From positions 186,001 through 250,000 of the forward strand of contig NZ_MCNV01000006.1 of assembly GCF_001718195.1 (NCBI RefSeq): a DNA stretch of 64,000 bases. The letters are read 5' to 3'. Made by a program: the position numbers and the translations under genes. The notes under the pieces are model-generated. The model was not told the DNA's origin and did not search any database. It worked only from the letters and a program-made list of their open reading frames with translations. Source of the DNA: Paraburkholderia nodosa. GTDB lineage: Bacteria > Pseudomonadota > Gammaproteobacteria > Burkholderiales > Burkholderiaceae. Positions 45,483 through 54,248 of the stretch are shown piece by piece. The first letter of the stretch is position 1. Each line of letters starts with the position of its first letter.

Positions 45483-46007
45483 ATGAGCGACGGTCCTTTC
45501 GTCCCGGCGAGTCTGGGCGTCGAGCCAAGTCTCGGCTATTTCCTCTCTACCGCGCGCAACGTGCTGGCCGGGCGTATCGACCGTGCGGTCGCGCCGCTTG
45601 GACTCACATCCTCGCAAATTGGTGTGATCCTTTTATTGTGGTTCGAGCGCGCGAGCACGCCCAACGAGATGTCACGCGCGCTCTCGTACGACACCGGCTC
45701 CATGACGCGCATGCTCGACCGGCTGGAGAAAAAGGGTTTTCTCGAGCGGCAGCGCAGCCAGGCGGACCGCCGGGTCGTGGAACTCGCATTGACGGACCAG
45801 GGGCGCGCGGCGGCGCAGCAATTGCCCGACCTGATTGCCGCGGAGATGTCCGAGCAGTTACGCGGCTTCTCGCCCGAAGAAGTCGCGACGCTGATTCATT
45901 TGCTGCAACGCTTCATCGCCAATGACGGCTCGACCACACCGCTGTGCGGATCGATGATCGGGGCAGGCAAGGGCCCAGAAGCGCCGGCGCAGGAAGACGG
46001 CGGCTAG
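45483..46007 (+). CDS. MarR-family transcriptional regulator of drug efflux
   Basis: Regulator of 174 residues. The winged helix (TSSQIGVILLLWFERASTPN, MSRALSYDTGSMTRMLDRLEKKGFLERQRSQADRRVVELALTDQ split across residues 45-105) has the DRR wing. GGAAAGCG precedes the ATG. It lies directly upstream of the EmrB-type pump on the same strand, with 150 bp between, so it probably represses the pump as EmrR/MarR proteins do. The ligand is unknown. Confidence 0.92.
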   Translation: MSDGPFVPASLGVEPSLGYFLSTARNVLAGRIDRAVAPLGLTSSQIGVILLLWFERASTPNEMSRALSYDTGSMTRMLDRLEKKGFLERQRSQADRRVVELALTDQGRAAAQQLPDLIAAEMSEQLRGFSPEEVATLIHLLQRFIANDGSTTPLCGSMIGAGKGPEAPAQEDGG

Positions 46008-46157
46008 CAACGGCGCACGGTGCGCGGTAGCGCAACACCTGGCGTAGTTTGATCCAATCACTGTCTGGGCAGAAAATGCACAGACACGCAATAACAAGCT
46101 GGCGTGCGCTGCTCCCGTGGAGCGGCAGCAACGGCCGACTCACCAAGGACACGGAAC

Positions 46158-47714
46158 ATGGCAGCTTCTACCGCGGTGCCCGCGCAGGCCGAACCCGCAC
46201 CGTTTTCCGGCGGCACGCTCGCGCTCCTCACAGTCGGGCTCGCGCTCGGGACCTTCATGGAGGTGCTCGACACCTCGATCGCCAACGTAGCGGTACCGAC
46301 CATCTCGGGCAACCTGGGAGTCGCCAACAGCGAAGGCACGTGGGTCATCTCGTCGTACTCGGTCGCCTCGGCGATCGCCGTGCCGCTCACCGGATGGCTC
46401 GCGCGCCGCGTGGGCGAAGTGCGCCTCTTCACGCTCTCCGTGCTGCTGTTCACGCTGGCCTCGGCCGCCTGCGGCTTCGCCACGAACTTCGAGACGCTCA
46501 TCGCATTCCGTCTCGTGCAAGGGCTCGTTTCCGGGCCGATGGTCCCGCTTTCGCAGACCATCCTCATGCGCTCCTACCCGCCCGCCAAACGCGGCCTCGC
46601 GCTCGGCCTCTGGGCGATGACCGTGATCGTCGCACCCATCTTCGGACCGGTGATGGGCGGCTGGATCACCGACAATTACACGTGGCCGTGGATCTTCTAT
46701 ATCAACGTGCCGATCGGCCTCTTCTCGGGCATCTGCGCGTACCTGCTGCTGCGCGGCCGCGAGACGAAAACGACGAAGCAGCGCATCGACGCCGTGGGCC
46801 TCGCGCTCCTCGTGATCGGCGTGTCGTGCCTGCAGATGGTGCTCGACCTCGGCAAGGACCGTGACTGGTTCAACTCGACGTTCATCGTCACGCTCGCCAT
46901 CATCGCGGTGGTCGCGCTCGCGTTCATGCTCGTGTGGGAGGCGACGGAAAAGGAGCCCGTGGTCGATCTCTCGCTCTTTCGCGACCGCAATTTCGCGCTC
47001 GGCGCGATGATCATCTCGTTCGGCTTCATGGCTTTCTTCGGTTCGGTGGTGATCTTCCCGCTCTGGCTGCAGACTGTCATGGGCTACACGGCGGGCCTCG
47101 CGGGTCTGGCCACCGCGCCGGTGGGCCTGCTCGCGCTCGTGCTCTCGCCGCTCATCGGACGCAACATGCACCGGCTCGATCTGCGCATGGTCGCGAGCTT
47201 TGCCTTTATCGTGTTCGCGCTCGTCTCGCTCTGGAACTCGACGTTCACACTCGACGTGCCGTTCGACCACGTGATCCTGCCGCGCCTCGTACAGGGCATC
47301 GGCGTGGCGTGCTTCTTCGTGCCGATGACGACCATCACGCTCTCCAGCATTCCCGACGAGCGGCTCGCGAGCGCCGCGGGCCTCTCGAATTTTCTGCGCA
47401 CGCTCTCGGGCGCGATCGGCACGGCGGCGAGTACGACGTTCTGGGAAGACGCCGCCATCTATCACCATGCCGTGCTGTCGGAATCGGTGACCCAGTCTTC
47501 GCCGAACACCGTCGCCTACAAGGACGCGCTCGCGAACCTCGGTTTCGCGGGGCAAAGCCTGACCGCCCAGCTCAACGACGTCGTGACGACGCAAGGCTAC
47601 ATGATGGCCACCAACGACTTCTTCCGCATTTCCTGCGCGATGTTTGTCGTGCTGGCTCTGCTGGTGTGGGTGACGAAGCCGAAAAAAGGCGCGGGACCGG
47701 CAATGGGTCATTGA
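46158..47714 (+). CDS. emrB: MFS drug:H+ antiporter, EmrB/QacA (DHA2) family
   Basis: Inner-membrane 14-TM pump of 518 residues. FMEVLDTSIANVAVPTISGN (motif D1 region), GWLARRVGEVRLFTLSV (motif A) and GPVMGGWITDNYTWPWIFYINVPIG (motif C and following) mark the DHA2 family. AAGGA precedes the ATG at 46158. EmrB normally works with the periplasmic adaptor EmrA and a TolC-type channel. Here only the regulator and, across the intergenic region, the channel are encoded. It may therefore borrow an adaptor or act alone. Confidence 0.92.
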   Translation: MAASTAVPAQAEPAPFSGGTLALLTVGLALGTFMEVLDTSIANVAVPTISGNLGVANSEGTWVISSYSVASAIAVPLTGWLARRVGEVRLFTLSVLLFTLASAACGFATNFETLIAFRLVQGLVSGPMVPLSQTILMRSYPPAKRGLALGLWAMTVIVAPIFGPVMGGWITDNYTWPWIFYINVPIGLFSGICAYLLLRGRETKTTKQRIDAVGLALLVIGVSCLQMVLDLGKDRDWFNSTFIVTLAIIAVVALAFMLVWEATEKEPVVDLSLFRDRNFALGAMIISFGFMAFFGSVVIFPLWLQTVMGYTAGLAGLATAPVGLLALVLSPLIGRNMHRLDLRMVASFAFIVFALVSLWNSTFTLDVPFDHVILPRLVQGIGVACFFVPMTTITLSSIPDERLASAAGLSNFLRTLSGAIGTAASTTFWEDAAIYHHAVLSESVTQSSPNTVAYKDALANLGFAGQSLTAQLNDVVTTQGYMMATNDFFRISCAMFVVLALLVWVTKPKKGAGPAMGH

Positions 47715-47776
47715 CGGTCCCGCGAAAGGCCGCCCGCGTGAGCCGCGGGCGACCGGGTGCGCGATGCGCTGCGTTG

Positions 47777-48484
47777 CTAGCGCTGTGTGATGCCGCTCGT
47801 CTGGATCTCGACGCGACGGTTCTTCGCGCGGCCTTCAGCTGTGGCATTCGACGCAAGCGGCCTCGAGAAGGCATAACCGTGCACTTCGTACTGGCCGGCG
47901 TGGAGGCCACGCGACTGGAGATAGCGGCGAACGGACTCGGCGCGGCGCACCGAGAGGCGATCGTTATAGGCCTTCGAGCCGACCGAGTCGGTGTGGCCGT
48001 CGATCACGACCGTACCGATGTTCACATCGTTGCTTTCCGTGACGAACCGGTCGAGCCTGCGCTTGCCGTCGGGCAGCAGATCGGCCTTGTCGAACGCGAA
48101 GTTGGCGTCGGCGTTCAGCGTGATCGTGCGCGGCTGAACCTGGGGCGGCGTCTCGCCGATCGGCGCCGGCGCCGGTGCCGGCGACTGCGGCGGCTGGCAG
48201 ATGAACGTGATTTCACGCGGGTCGTCTTCCGGTTTGAAGCCGGCAACGGCGCGATCCACCGACGAGACGCGTAGCGGCGTCTTGCTGCCGCAGGTCTCGT
48301 TCATCCTGGCCATACAGGTTTTGGAGCTTTCGAACAGGCCGAGACATTGCACGCGATACGCTTGCGAGCCGTTAGCGAGCGTGACGATGTCGAGATTGTG
48401 GGTAGGGCCTGAGGCGGTAGTGCAGCCAGCGGCGGCGGCGATGACGGCAGCCGCGGCACTGGCAGACAGAAAGCGCAGTTTCAT
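47777..48484 (-). CDS. OmpA-family peptidoglycan-binding lipoprotein
   Basis: Outer-membrane-associated protein of 235 residues. The signal peptide MKLRFLSASAAAAVIAAA ends in lipobox AAGC. The C-terminal OmpA domain (about 130-230) has FAFDKADLLPDGKRRLDRF, VVIDGHTDSVGSKAYNDRLS and the NRRVEI end, which binds diaminopimelate in peptidoglycan. The N-terminal half has four cysteines beyond the lipobox and no family I know. A Pro-rich linker separates the halves. Probably tethers the outer membrane to the wall. Confidence 0.9.
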   Translation of the reverse strand: MKLRFLSASAAAAVIAAAAGCTTASGPTHNLDIVTLANGSQAYRVQCLGLFESSKTCMARMNETCGSKTPLRVSSVDRAVAGFKPEDDPREITFICQPPQSPAPAPAPIGETPPQVQPRTITLNADANFAFDKADLLPDGKRRLDRFVTESNDVNIGTVVIDGHTDSVGSKAYNDRLSVRRAESVRRYLQSRGLHAGQYEVHGYAFSRPLASNATAEGRAKNRRVEIQTSGITQR

Positions 48485-48605
48485 TGTCGATTCGAGTGGT
48501 GGTTGAGGATGAACGGCCCAGACCACACGGGCCGAAACCAGCCCAAGATACGGGTTCCTCAACCCCTCCCTCAATCAGACAATGCCCAAATCGGCCATGC
48601 GCCGA

Positions 48606-49088
48606 TCAATGCGCGCTCGAAGCCGGCTCCGCCACGGCTGCGCCGCTCACGCCGGCGGTGTCGCCACCTGCGCCTGTGGTCGTATCGCCGGGAATCGGCG
48701 CATCGACGCCGGTTCGCACGTACTGCTTGAACGCCGCGCCTGCCGACCACGGGTTGGGCTTGCAGCCGAGCGAACTGTCGCAATGCGCGGCGAAGCCGAT
48801 CGTGGCCGTGCCGTCGGCGTTGGCCTGCTTCGTGATTTCATAGGCGAGCAGACGCCGGCCGCCGCCCGGGCCCGACGTCTGGATCAGCGTGTCGGTCACG
48901 GTCTGCACTTCGTACTTCGAATGACTGCGCACCCAGTCCTGGGCGCGTTGCCACCAGAGATCGCATTCCGTCTTGTCCGAACAGGTGAGCGGTGCGGTCG
49001 CGATCTGCATGACGTCGGGATTGACCTGCCCGCGCGACGCGCAGGCCGCAGCCGTCGCGCACAGCAGGATCGCAAGAATTCGTTTCAT
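48606..49088 (-). CDS. Lipoprotein of unknown function
   Basis: Protein of 160 residues. The signal peptide MKRILAILLCATAAAC carries a lipobox (AAAC, Cys16). The mature part has TAPLTCSDKTECDLWWQRAQ, YEVQTVTDTLIQTSGPG and IGFAAHCDSSLGCKPNPW with four cysteines that could form two disulfides, then a Gly/Ala-rich tail. GGGAGGAA precedes the ATG at 49088. I do not recognise a characterised family. It is encoded between the OmpA-like lipoprotein and gshA on the same strand. Confidence 0.8.
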   Translation of the reverse strand: MKRILAILLCATAAACASRGQVNPDVMQIATAPLTCSDKTECDLWWQRAQDWVRSHSKYEVQTVTDTLIQTSGPGGGRRLLAYEITKQANADGTATIGFAAHCDSSLGCKPNPWSAGAAFKQYVRTGVDAPIPGDTTTGAGGDTAGVSGAAVAEPASSAH

Positions 49089-49308
49089 CGCGTGGATTCC
49101 TCCCAGAGTGAGCCGCATTGCGCGCGGCCCGTGCATTTTTGGTGTTTTCAGCTTCGTTCGTCCGGCGCGCCCGTCATCCGCGCGCTTCGGTAACGCGGCG
49201 CCTACCCTGGTTGGACCGCATCTGCACGCAGGTGTTGCGAGCAAATGCGGTGCCCGGGACAAACATCGATGGAATGGGTGCGCGCCGTAGCGGCGCACCG
49301 GCGGCGGC

Positions 49309-50931
49309 TCAGACGCTGAAGCGATTGAGCGTATACGCGCGATAGGCGGCGACGAACGCGTCGAACGAGCCGACTTCGTCGCGCTCGAGTTGCGCCTGCT
49401 CCGCGAGTGACTCGCGCGCGAGCGTTTCGAACTCCGCCGTGGCCTCGGCGTCGAGCGGACGCGCGAGGAATTGCGCTGCGTGGTGCTCGCTTTGTGCGCG
49501 TGCAAATTGCAGGAAGGACTGCTTGTTATCGCGCATGGTTTGCAGCACGCGCGCCGATGGCGTGAGCGACGGGTCGGCCAGCTTCGCGCGCTGTGTCGCG
49601 AGCGATCGCGTGTGTTCGTCGCTGCCGTGCGCCGCGTCGAGTACGGCGGCTGCGTGGCCGATCTTCTCGAACAGCGCTTCGGCCCACTCGTGCATCGGCA
49701 CGTCCTTGCCGTCGCGCTTGAGCGCGAGACCCGGGCGGCGCCCTTCCTTCGTCACCAGGCCAAAGTTTTCATTCGATTCGGCATAGGCGTCGGCAGGCAG
49801 GAAAGGGCTTTCATCGAGCGCGCAGGCGAGCAGGTAGGCGTCGAGAAACCGTGCGGTCTCGAGCGAAATGCCGGTTGGCTCGAACGGGTCGATGTCCATG
49901 CAGCGCACCTCGACGTACTGCACGCCGCGCGCGGCAAGGGCATGCAGAGGCCGCTCGCCCGGATGCGTCACGCGCTTGGGGCGGATCGTTGAGTAGAACT
50001 CGTTCTCGATCTGCAGCACGTTCGTGTTGATCTGCACCCACTCGCCGTCGCGATGCGTGCCGATCGCCTCGTAGGGCGGATACGGCTGGCTCACGGCCTG
50101 CGCGAGCGCGTCGAGATAGCCTGCCAGCGTGTCGTAGTCGGCGCGCAAGGCGGACTGGCCCGTCGTGTTCGAGTAGCCGAGATCGCTCATGCGCAGGCTC
50201 GTCGCATACGGTAGATAGAGCGTGTCGGCGTCGAATGTTTCGAGCTTGTGCTCGCGGCCGCGCAGGAAGCGCGCGTCGAGCGCGGGCGAGGCGCCGAACA
50301 GGTACATGAGCAGCCAGTTCGTGCGGCGGAAATTGCGGATCAGCGCGAGGTAGCGCTCCGATTGATAGTCGGTGAGCGAGGCCGTGGACTGATGATGCGC
50401 ATGCAGCACGCGCCACACCTCTTCGCTCAGCGAGTAGTTGTAGTGGATGCCGGCAATGCACTGCATCGTGCGGCCGTAGCGCAGCGCGAGGCCCATGCGG
50501 TACACGTACTTGAGGCGGCCGATATTCGAGTTGCCATAGCGCGCGATGGGGATGCCGTCGTCGGCGTCGGGCAGGAGGCCCGGCATCGATTCGTTCCAGA
50601 GCATCTCGCCGTCACGCGCGAGTACCGCATAGACGTAGCGGTGCAGCTCGTCGAGTTGCGCAAGCGTGATCGAGGCATCGGGCTCGGCAGGCGTGATGAT
50701 CTCGATCAGCGCTTCCGAATAGTCGGTGGTCAGCGACGGATGCGTGAGCGCCGAACCGAGCGCTGCCGCGTGCGGCGTCATGGCGAGACGGCCGTCGCGC
50801 GTCACGCGCAGGCTCTCCTTCTCGATGCCGCGCAGACCGCGCGTGAGCGCGCCGCGATGTGGCCCGTCGCCCAGCACGGAAAGGCGCTGTGCGAGAACGT
50901 CGTTCGTGCGTGTAGAGGTCGTGTCTGACAT
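49309..50931 (-). CDS. gshA: Glutamate-cysteine ligase
   Basis: First enzyme of glutathione synthesis, 540 residues, proteobacterial type 1. GLRGIEKESLRVTRDGRLAM (about 33-52), ALTHPSLTTDYSEALIEIIT, MQCIAGIHYNYSL and YVEVRCMDIDPFEPTGISL are diagnostic. ATP is used to join glutamate and cysteine through the gamma-carboxylate. The start at 50931 fits the family although its ribosome site is weak. gshB is not adjacent. The product supports redox balance and is the substrate pool of glyoxalase-type enzymes. Confidence 0.95.
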   Translation of the reverse strand: MSDTTSTRTNDVLAQRLSVLGDGPHRGALTRGLRGIEKESLRVTRDGRLAMTPHAAALGSALTHPSLTTDYSEALIEIITPAEPDASITLAQLDELHRYVYAVLARDGEMLWNESMPGLLPDADDGIPIARYGNSNIGRLKYVYRMGLALRYGRTMQCIAGIHYNYSLSEEVWRVLHAHHQSTASLTDYQSERYLALIRNFRRTNWLLMYLFGASPALDARFLRGREHKLETFDADTLYLPYATSLRMSDLGYSNTTGQSALRADYDTLAGYLDALAQAVSQPYPPYEAIGTHRDGEWVQINTNVLQIENEFYSTIRPKRVTHPGERPLHALAARGVQYVEVRCMDIDPFEPTGISLETARFLDAYLLACALDESPFLPADAYAESNENFGLVTKEGRRPGLALKRDGKDVPMHEWAEALFEKIGHAAAVLDAAHGSDEHTRSLATQRAKLADPSLTPSARVLQTMRDNKQSFLQFARAQSEHHAAQFLARPLDAEATAEFETLARESLAEQAQLERDEVGSFDAFVAAYRAYTLNRFSV

Positions 50932-51123
50932 TGAGGCAAGTCGGGCTCGGGCCGGCGGCGCCGTGCTGCGCGCAGTGCTGCTAAGACTCGCCGGCCGGGA
51001 TTCTTTTCGGTAGCGGGCTACTTTAACATCTCGCCGAAAGACCTGCTTGGGCCTGCCTCGGGCGGGGTTTTGGCCAGTTTGCGCGCGCTTCTCTCGGTGA
51101 GGGCGCGCCTTTCCGGCGCTGCC

Positions 51124-52146
51124 CTAGCCGCCGCGCGCCGCGCCCGCGCGATCGGCGATTTCGTTCCACAAATGCATGGCCGCGTATGCGCGCCAGGGGC
51201 TCCACGTGTCAGTGCGGGCGCGCTGTTGGGTCGCGCGCACGAGCGCCGGGTCACGCGCCGCGATGGCCTGCATCAGCACGAGATCGGTCGCGGGCCACGC
51301 GTTCGCATCGCGCCACGCGCGCATCGCGACGTATTCCACGGTCCACGGTCCGATGCCGGGCAACGCGAGCAGTCCCGCGCGCATGGTGTCGAGATCGGCG
51401 GGTTCCGGTGCGATCGCGTCGATTTGTCTGTTTTGACGCGTGCCGCGCGGCTTCTCCTGATCGTTCTGCGCGTAGTCGCGTTCGATGATCACCGCGCCGC
51501 TCGCCACGGCCTGCGCGAAGCCCTGCAGCGCGGCGACGCGCTTGCCCGGCATGCCGATGCCCGCGAGATCGGCGGCGGCGAGCGCGGCGGGCGTGGGAAA
51601 GCGCCACGCAGTGCGCGCGTGGGCATGGTCGTCGATGCGCTTGCCCACGCGTTCGACGAGGCGCCCGATGATCGTCGTCGCCGCTTTCACGCTGACCTGC
51701 TGGCCGACGATCGCGCGCACCACGAGCTCGAAGCCAGACCACGCGCCCGGTACGCGCAGCCCCGGCACGGCTGCGACGAGCGGCGCGAGCCACGGGTCGC
51801 TGCGCAGATGCGCGGCGACGGCGGCGGGATCGGCCTGCAGGTCGAACATGCGCGAGAGCGGCGCGGCGAGCGCCGCCGCATGCGCGCTCACGGGTCCGTC
51901 GATCTGCACGACGAGGCAATGCTTGCGCGCGTGACGGCGCACGGCGAGCGTGCCGCTCGCGCCATTGAAATCGATCGCGCGCAGCCACGCGCCGTCCTCC
52001 ACCGCTTCGACGCCCGGTGTGGCGCGCCCGCTGAAGAAGCGCAGCACGCGGGGCCAGTCGTAGGGCGCGCGAAACGGCAGCTCGAGTGTGGCGCTGTGCG
52101 TCGGCGCGCTGGTTTGTGCTTCGGTTTGCGAGGCGATGGCGCTCAA
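51124..52146 (-). CDS. alkA: DNA-3-methyladenine glycosylase II
   Basis: Base-excision repair glycosylase of about 340 residues. The N-terminal AlkA domain (LELPFRAPYDWPRVLRFFSG) precedes the helix-hairpin-helix-GPD core with GFELVVRAIVGQQVSVKAAT, LLALPGIGPWTVEYVAMRA and the catalytic Asp in PATDLVLMQA. No ATG fits. TTG at 52146 overlaps the ada stop by four bases (TTGA), so translation is probably coupled. It removes alkylated purines, complementing Ada. A short insertion (about 250-275, NDQEKPRGTRQNRQ) interrupts the core. Confidence 0.9.
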   Translation of the reverse strand: MSAIASQTEAQTSAPTHSATLELPFRAPYDWPRVLRFFSGRATPGVEAVEDGAWLRAIDFNGASGTLAVRRHARKHCLVVQIDGPVSAHAAALAAPLSRMFDLQADPAAVAAHLRSDPWLAPLVAAVPGLRVPGAWSGFELVVRAIVGQQVSVKAATTIIGRLVERVGKRIDDHAHARTAWRFPTPAALAAADLAGIGMPGKRVAALQGFAQAVASGAVIIERDYAQNDQEKPRGTRQNRQIDAIAPEPADLDTMRAGLLALPGIGPWTVEYVAMRAWRDANAWPATDLVLMQAIAARDPALVRATQQRARTDTWSPWRAYAAMHLWNEIADRAGAARGG

Positions 52147-53333
52147 GTGGCGGTCTCCGGCGTGTCGGCGCGGTTCGGGGCCGAACGGCTGCTTTTCGGG
52201 TTTTTCGCACCGTTTTGCGCACCTTGCGATGCGCGTGCTTCGCTGTCGAGCAGCGCCGCCTTGCGCTCGAGCCCCCAGCGATAACCGGCGAGCGAGCCGC
52301 CCTTCTGCACGACGCGATGGCACGGAATCGCCAGCGCCACCGGATTCGACGCGCACGCACTCGCCACGGCCCGCACCGCGCGCGGCGCGCCGAGCGTTTC
52401 GGCGATCTGCGAGTAGCTGCGCGTCTCGCCGTAGGGAATGCGCTGGAGTGCGTCCCAGACGCGCTGCTGGAACGCCGTCGCGGCAATGTCGAGCGGCAGA
52501 TCGAAACGCTCGCGCCGGCCGTGCAGATACGCGTCGATCTGCGCGGCAAACGGCGCGATCGCGGCCTTGTCCTCGATGCACTGCGCGTTCGCGAAATCGG
52601 CCGTGAGTGCGGCGGTGAGTGTCGCGGCATCGTCGCCGAACGCGATCCGGCAAATGCCCTTTTCCGTTGCCGCAATGAGCACGAAGCCGATCGGCGTGGG
52701 CGTGGCGGCGTAGTGGATCGTCAGCCCCGCGCCCTTGCGGCGATAGGCGGAAGGCGCCATGCCGAGCTCGCCCGGCACGCTGTGATAGAGCCGCGACGAC
52801 GAACCGAAACCGGCGTCGGCGCTTGCGCGCGTGACGTCGGCGCCCTCGCCGAGCGCGTCGCGCAGCACGGCCCCGCGCCGCGCCGCCTGGTATTGGCGCG
52901 GCGAGACGCCCAGCACGCGCTTGAAGAGGCGTTGCAGGTGAAACGGGCTGAGGTGCACGGCTTCGCCGAGCTGCGCGAGCGTGAGCCGCTCTTGCGGGTC
53001 GGCGTCCAGCGCCGCACAGGCGCGCCGCACGATTTCCAGCTCACGCGGCAGGCCGCCCGGGCGGCAGCGCTTGCATTCGCGATAGCCGGCGGCGCGCGCG
53101 TCGTCGGCCTCGGCAAAGAATTCGATGTTCTCGCGCCGCGGCAGCCGCGACGCGCACGACGGGCGGCAGAACACGCCGGTAGTGCGCACGGCGTAGAAGA
53201 ACGCGCCGTCGGCGCGGGCGTCGCGCGACGTGACGGCTTGCCAGCGGTCGGCGTCGTTCGTCCACTCGCTGTCAGGCGTCTGGCTCGGTTTGGCGGGTTT
53301 CATCGCTGGTTTCATTGCAGGGACGGCGCTCAT
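52143..53333 (-). CDS. ada: Bifunctional DNA methylphosphotriester/O6-methylguanine methyltransferase and activator Ada
   Basis: Alkylation sensor and repair protein of 396 residues. The N-terminal zinc domain has Cys56, Cys60, Cys87 and Cys90 (GVFCRPSCAS, YRECKRCRP), with Cys56 the phosphotriester methyl acceptor. An AraC helix-turn-helix region follows (LTLAQLGEAVHLSPFHLQRL). The C-terminal methyltransferase has Cys338 in PCHRVVQKGGSLAGYRWG. AGGAG lies before the ATG. Self-methylation turns it into an activator of the ada-alkA operon, as in E. coli. Confidence 0.95.
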   Translation of the reverse strand: MSAVPAMKPAMKPAKPSQTPDSEWTNDADRWQAVTSRDARADGAFFYAVRTTGVFCRPSCASRLPRRENIEFFAEADDARAAGYRECKRCRPGGLPRELEIVRRACAALDADPQERLTLAQLGEAVHLSPFHLQRLFKRVLGVSPRQYQAARRGAVLRDALGEGADVTRASADAGFGSSSRLYHSVPGELGMAPSAYRRKGAGLTIHYAATPTPIGFVLIAATEKGICRIAFGDDAATLTAALTADFANAQCIEDKAAIAPFAAQIDAYLHGRRERFDLPLDIAATAFQQRVWDALQRIPYGETRSYSQIAETLGAPRAVRAVASACASNPVALAIPCHRVVQKGGSLAGYRWGLERKAALLDSEARASQGAQNGAKNPKSSRSAPNRADTPETAT

Positions 53334-53547
53334 TTGAGGCTCCTGGAAGTGCCTGTCTGTATGCCCTTACTCTAACTTCGCGTACGGACGACGGCGCGCC
53401 GGATCTTGCGCTGTCATTGCGGTCGACATGGGCCGTGAAGGCGCGCCTGATCGCGTACTTTTATGGCCTTCGGTGAATCCCTGGTGGCGTCTTGCCGATT
53501 CCCGTGCGACAAAATGACAACTTTGCGGGTTTTCCCTTAAAAAGTTG

Positions 53548-53576
53548 TTGCGTCGCGACAGCCGACTCGGTATAGT
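53548..53576 (+). promoter_or_regulatory. Promoter of the candidate small RNA
   Basis: TTGCGT (53548-53553) and TATAGT (53571-53576) are separated by exactly 17 bases, a good sigma-70 layout. The predicted start is about 53583. Confidence 0.55.
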
Positions 53577-53582
53577 CGTTCC

Positions 53583-53643
53583 TGTCTCCTCCATGTCTCC
53601 TCCTGATATGGATTAAGCCCGCTCACTGCAGCGGGCTTTTTTT
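53583..53643 (+). ncRNA. Candidate ~61-nt small RNA with duplicated anti-Shine-Dalgarno motif
   Basis: A sigma-70-like promoter ends at 53576 and a strong terminator ends at 53643, with no plus-strand gene upstream to account for it. The predicted transcript begins with two copies of UGUCUCCUCC (53583-53592 and 53594-53603), separated by one A. It then runs UGAUAUGGAU into the terminator stem. CUCCUCC is complementary to GGAGGAG, so the single-stranded 5' part could block ribosome-binding sites. A short U-rich 3' end suits Hfq. Transcription is not demonstrated. Confidence 0.6.
53615..53643 (+). terminator. Strong Rho-independent terminator of the candidate small RNA
   Basis: AAGCCCGCT (53615-53623) pairs with AGCGGGCTT (53630-53638) around a six-base loop, and the T run continues to 53643. 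It is directional for the plus strand. Confidence 0.9.
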
Positions 53644-53820
53644 CGTCCCGCGTTTCCCCGGCCGCAGCGCCCAAAGCTATTTTCCGCCGGTTCCCACTGT
53701 TCTGCTGCCGCCCTGCTGCGGCCGATTCCGGTTGGCGCGGCTCGGTGAAATGCGCGCCTTCTGCGCAGCCCCGCGTCCACAGGTTCATCATGAGAATCCC
53801 AGCACGACCTCGAGGACGCC

Positions 53821-54231
53821 ATGCGGATCCAGATTCGCGAGATCGATCACGTCGTTATCCGGGCCGCCGACATGGCCGCCATGACGCGTTTCTATTGCGA
53901 AGTACTCGGTTGCGAGCCGGAGCGTGAACAGCGCGATCTCGGCCTCGTGCAGTTGCGCGCGGGACGCTCGCTGATCGATCTCGTGACGATCGGCGGCCCG
54001 CTCGACCGGGGTTCCGGCGCAGCGCCTGCCGGCGCGAGCGGCAACATGGATCATCTTTGTCTGCGCGTGGAGCCGTTTGACGCCGAAGCGCTCACGTCGC
54101 ATCTGACGCAGCATGGCGCGCGTCCCGGCCATGCCGTCGAGCGCTATGGGGCGGAGGGTTTGGGGCCGTCGCTGTATCTGTTCGACCCGGAAGGCAACAT
54201 GGTGGAACTCAAGGGGCCGCCGCACGCTTGA
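53821..54231 (+). CDS. VOC-family protein (glyoxalase/dioxygenase fold)
   Basis: Protein of 136 residues with two beta-alpha-beta modules: IREIDHVVIRAADMAAMTRF and NMDHLCLRVEPFDAEALTSH, ending LYLFDPEGNMVELKG. His10 (DHVV), His54-type NMDHL and Glu in GNMVELK are the expected metal ligands. GAGGA precedes the ATG. The superfamily includes glyoxalase I, bleomycin-resistance proteins and dioxygenases; the reaction here is unknown. Confidence 0.88.
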   Translation: MRIQIREIDHVVIRAADMAAMTRFYCEVLGCEPEREQRDLGLVQLRAGRSLIDLVTIGGPLDRGSGAAPAGASGNMDHLCLRVEPFDAEALTSHLTQHGARPGHAVERYGAEGLGPSLYLFDPEGNMVELKGPPHA

Positions 54232-54248
54232 GGGCGCGCAGCCTGCTT

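Larger units (their letters stand above)
53334..53820. other. Intergenic region between ada and the VOC gene
   Basis: No protein gene seen. It holds the ada promoter region on the left and the candidate small RNA with its promoter and terminator at 53548-53643. A further 177 bp up to the VOC start show nothing specific. Confidence 0.55.

Noticed and set aside
47732..47750. GCCCGCG/CGCGGGC hairpin between the EmrB-type and OmpA-like genes
   Set aside because: Only seven bp and no T tract, so it is too weak to list as a terminator in a GC-rich genome.
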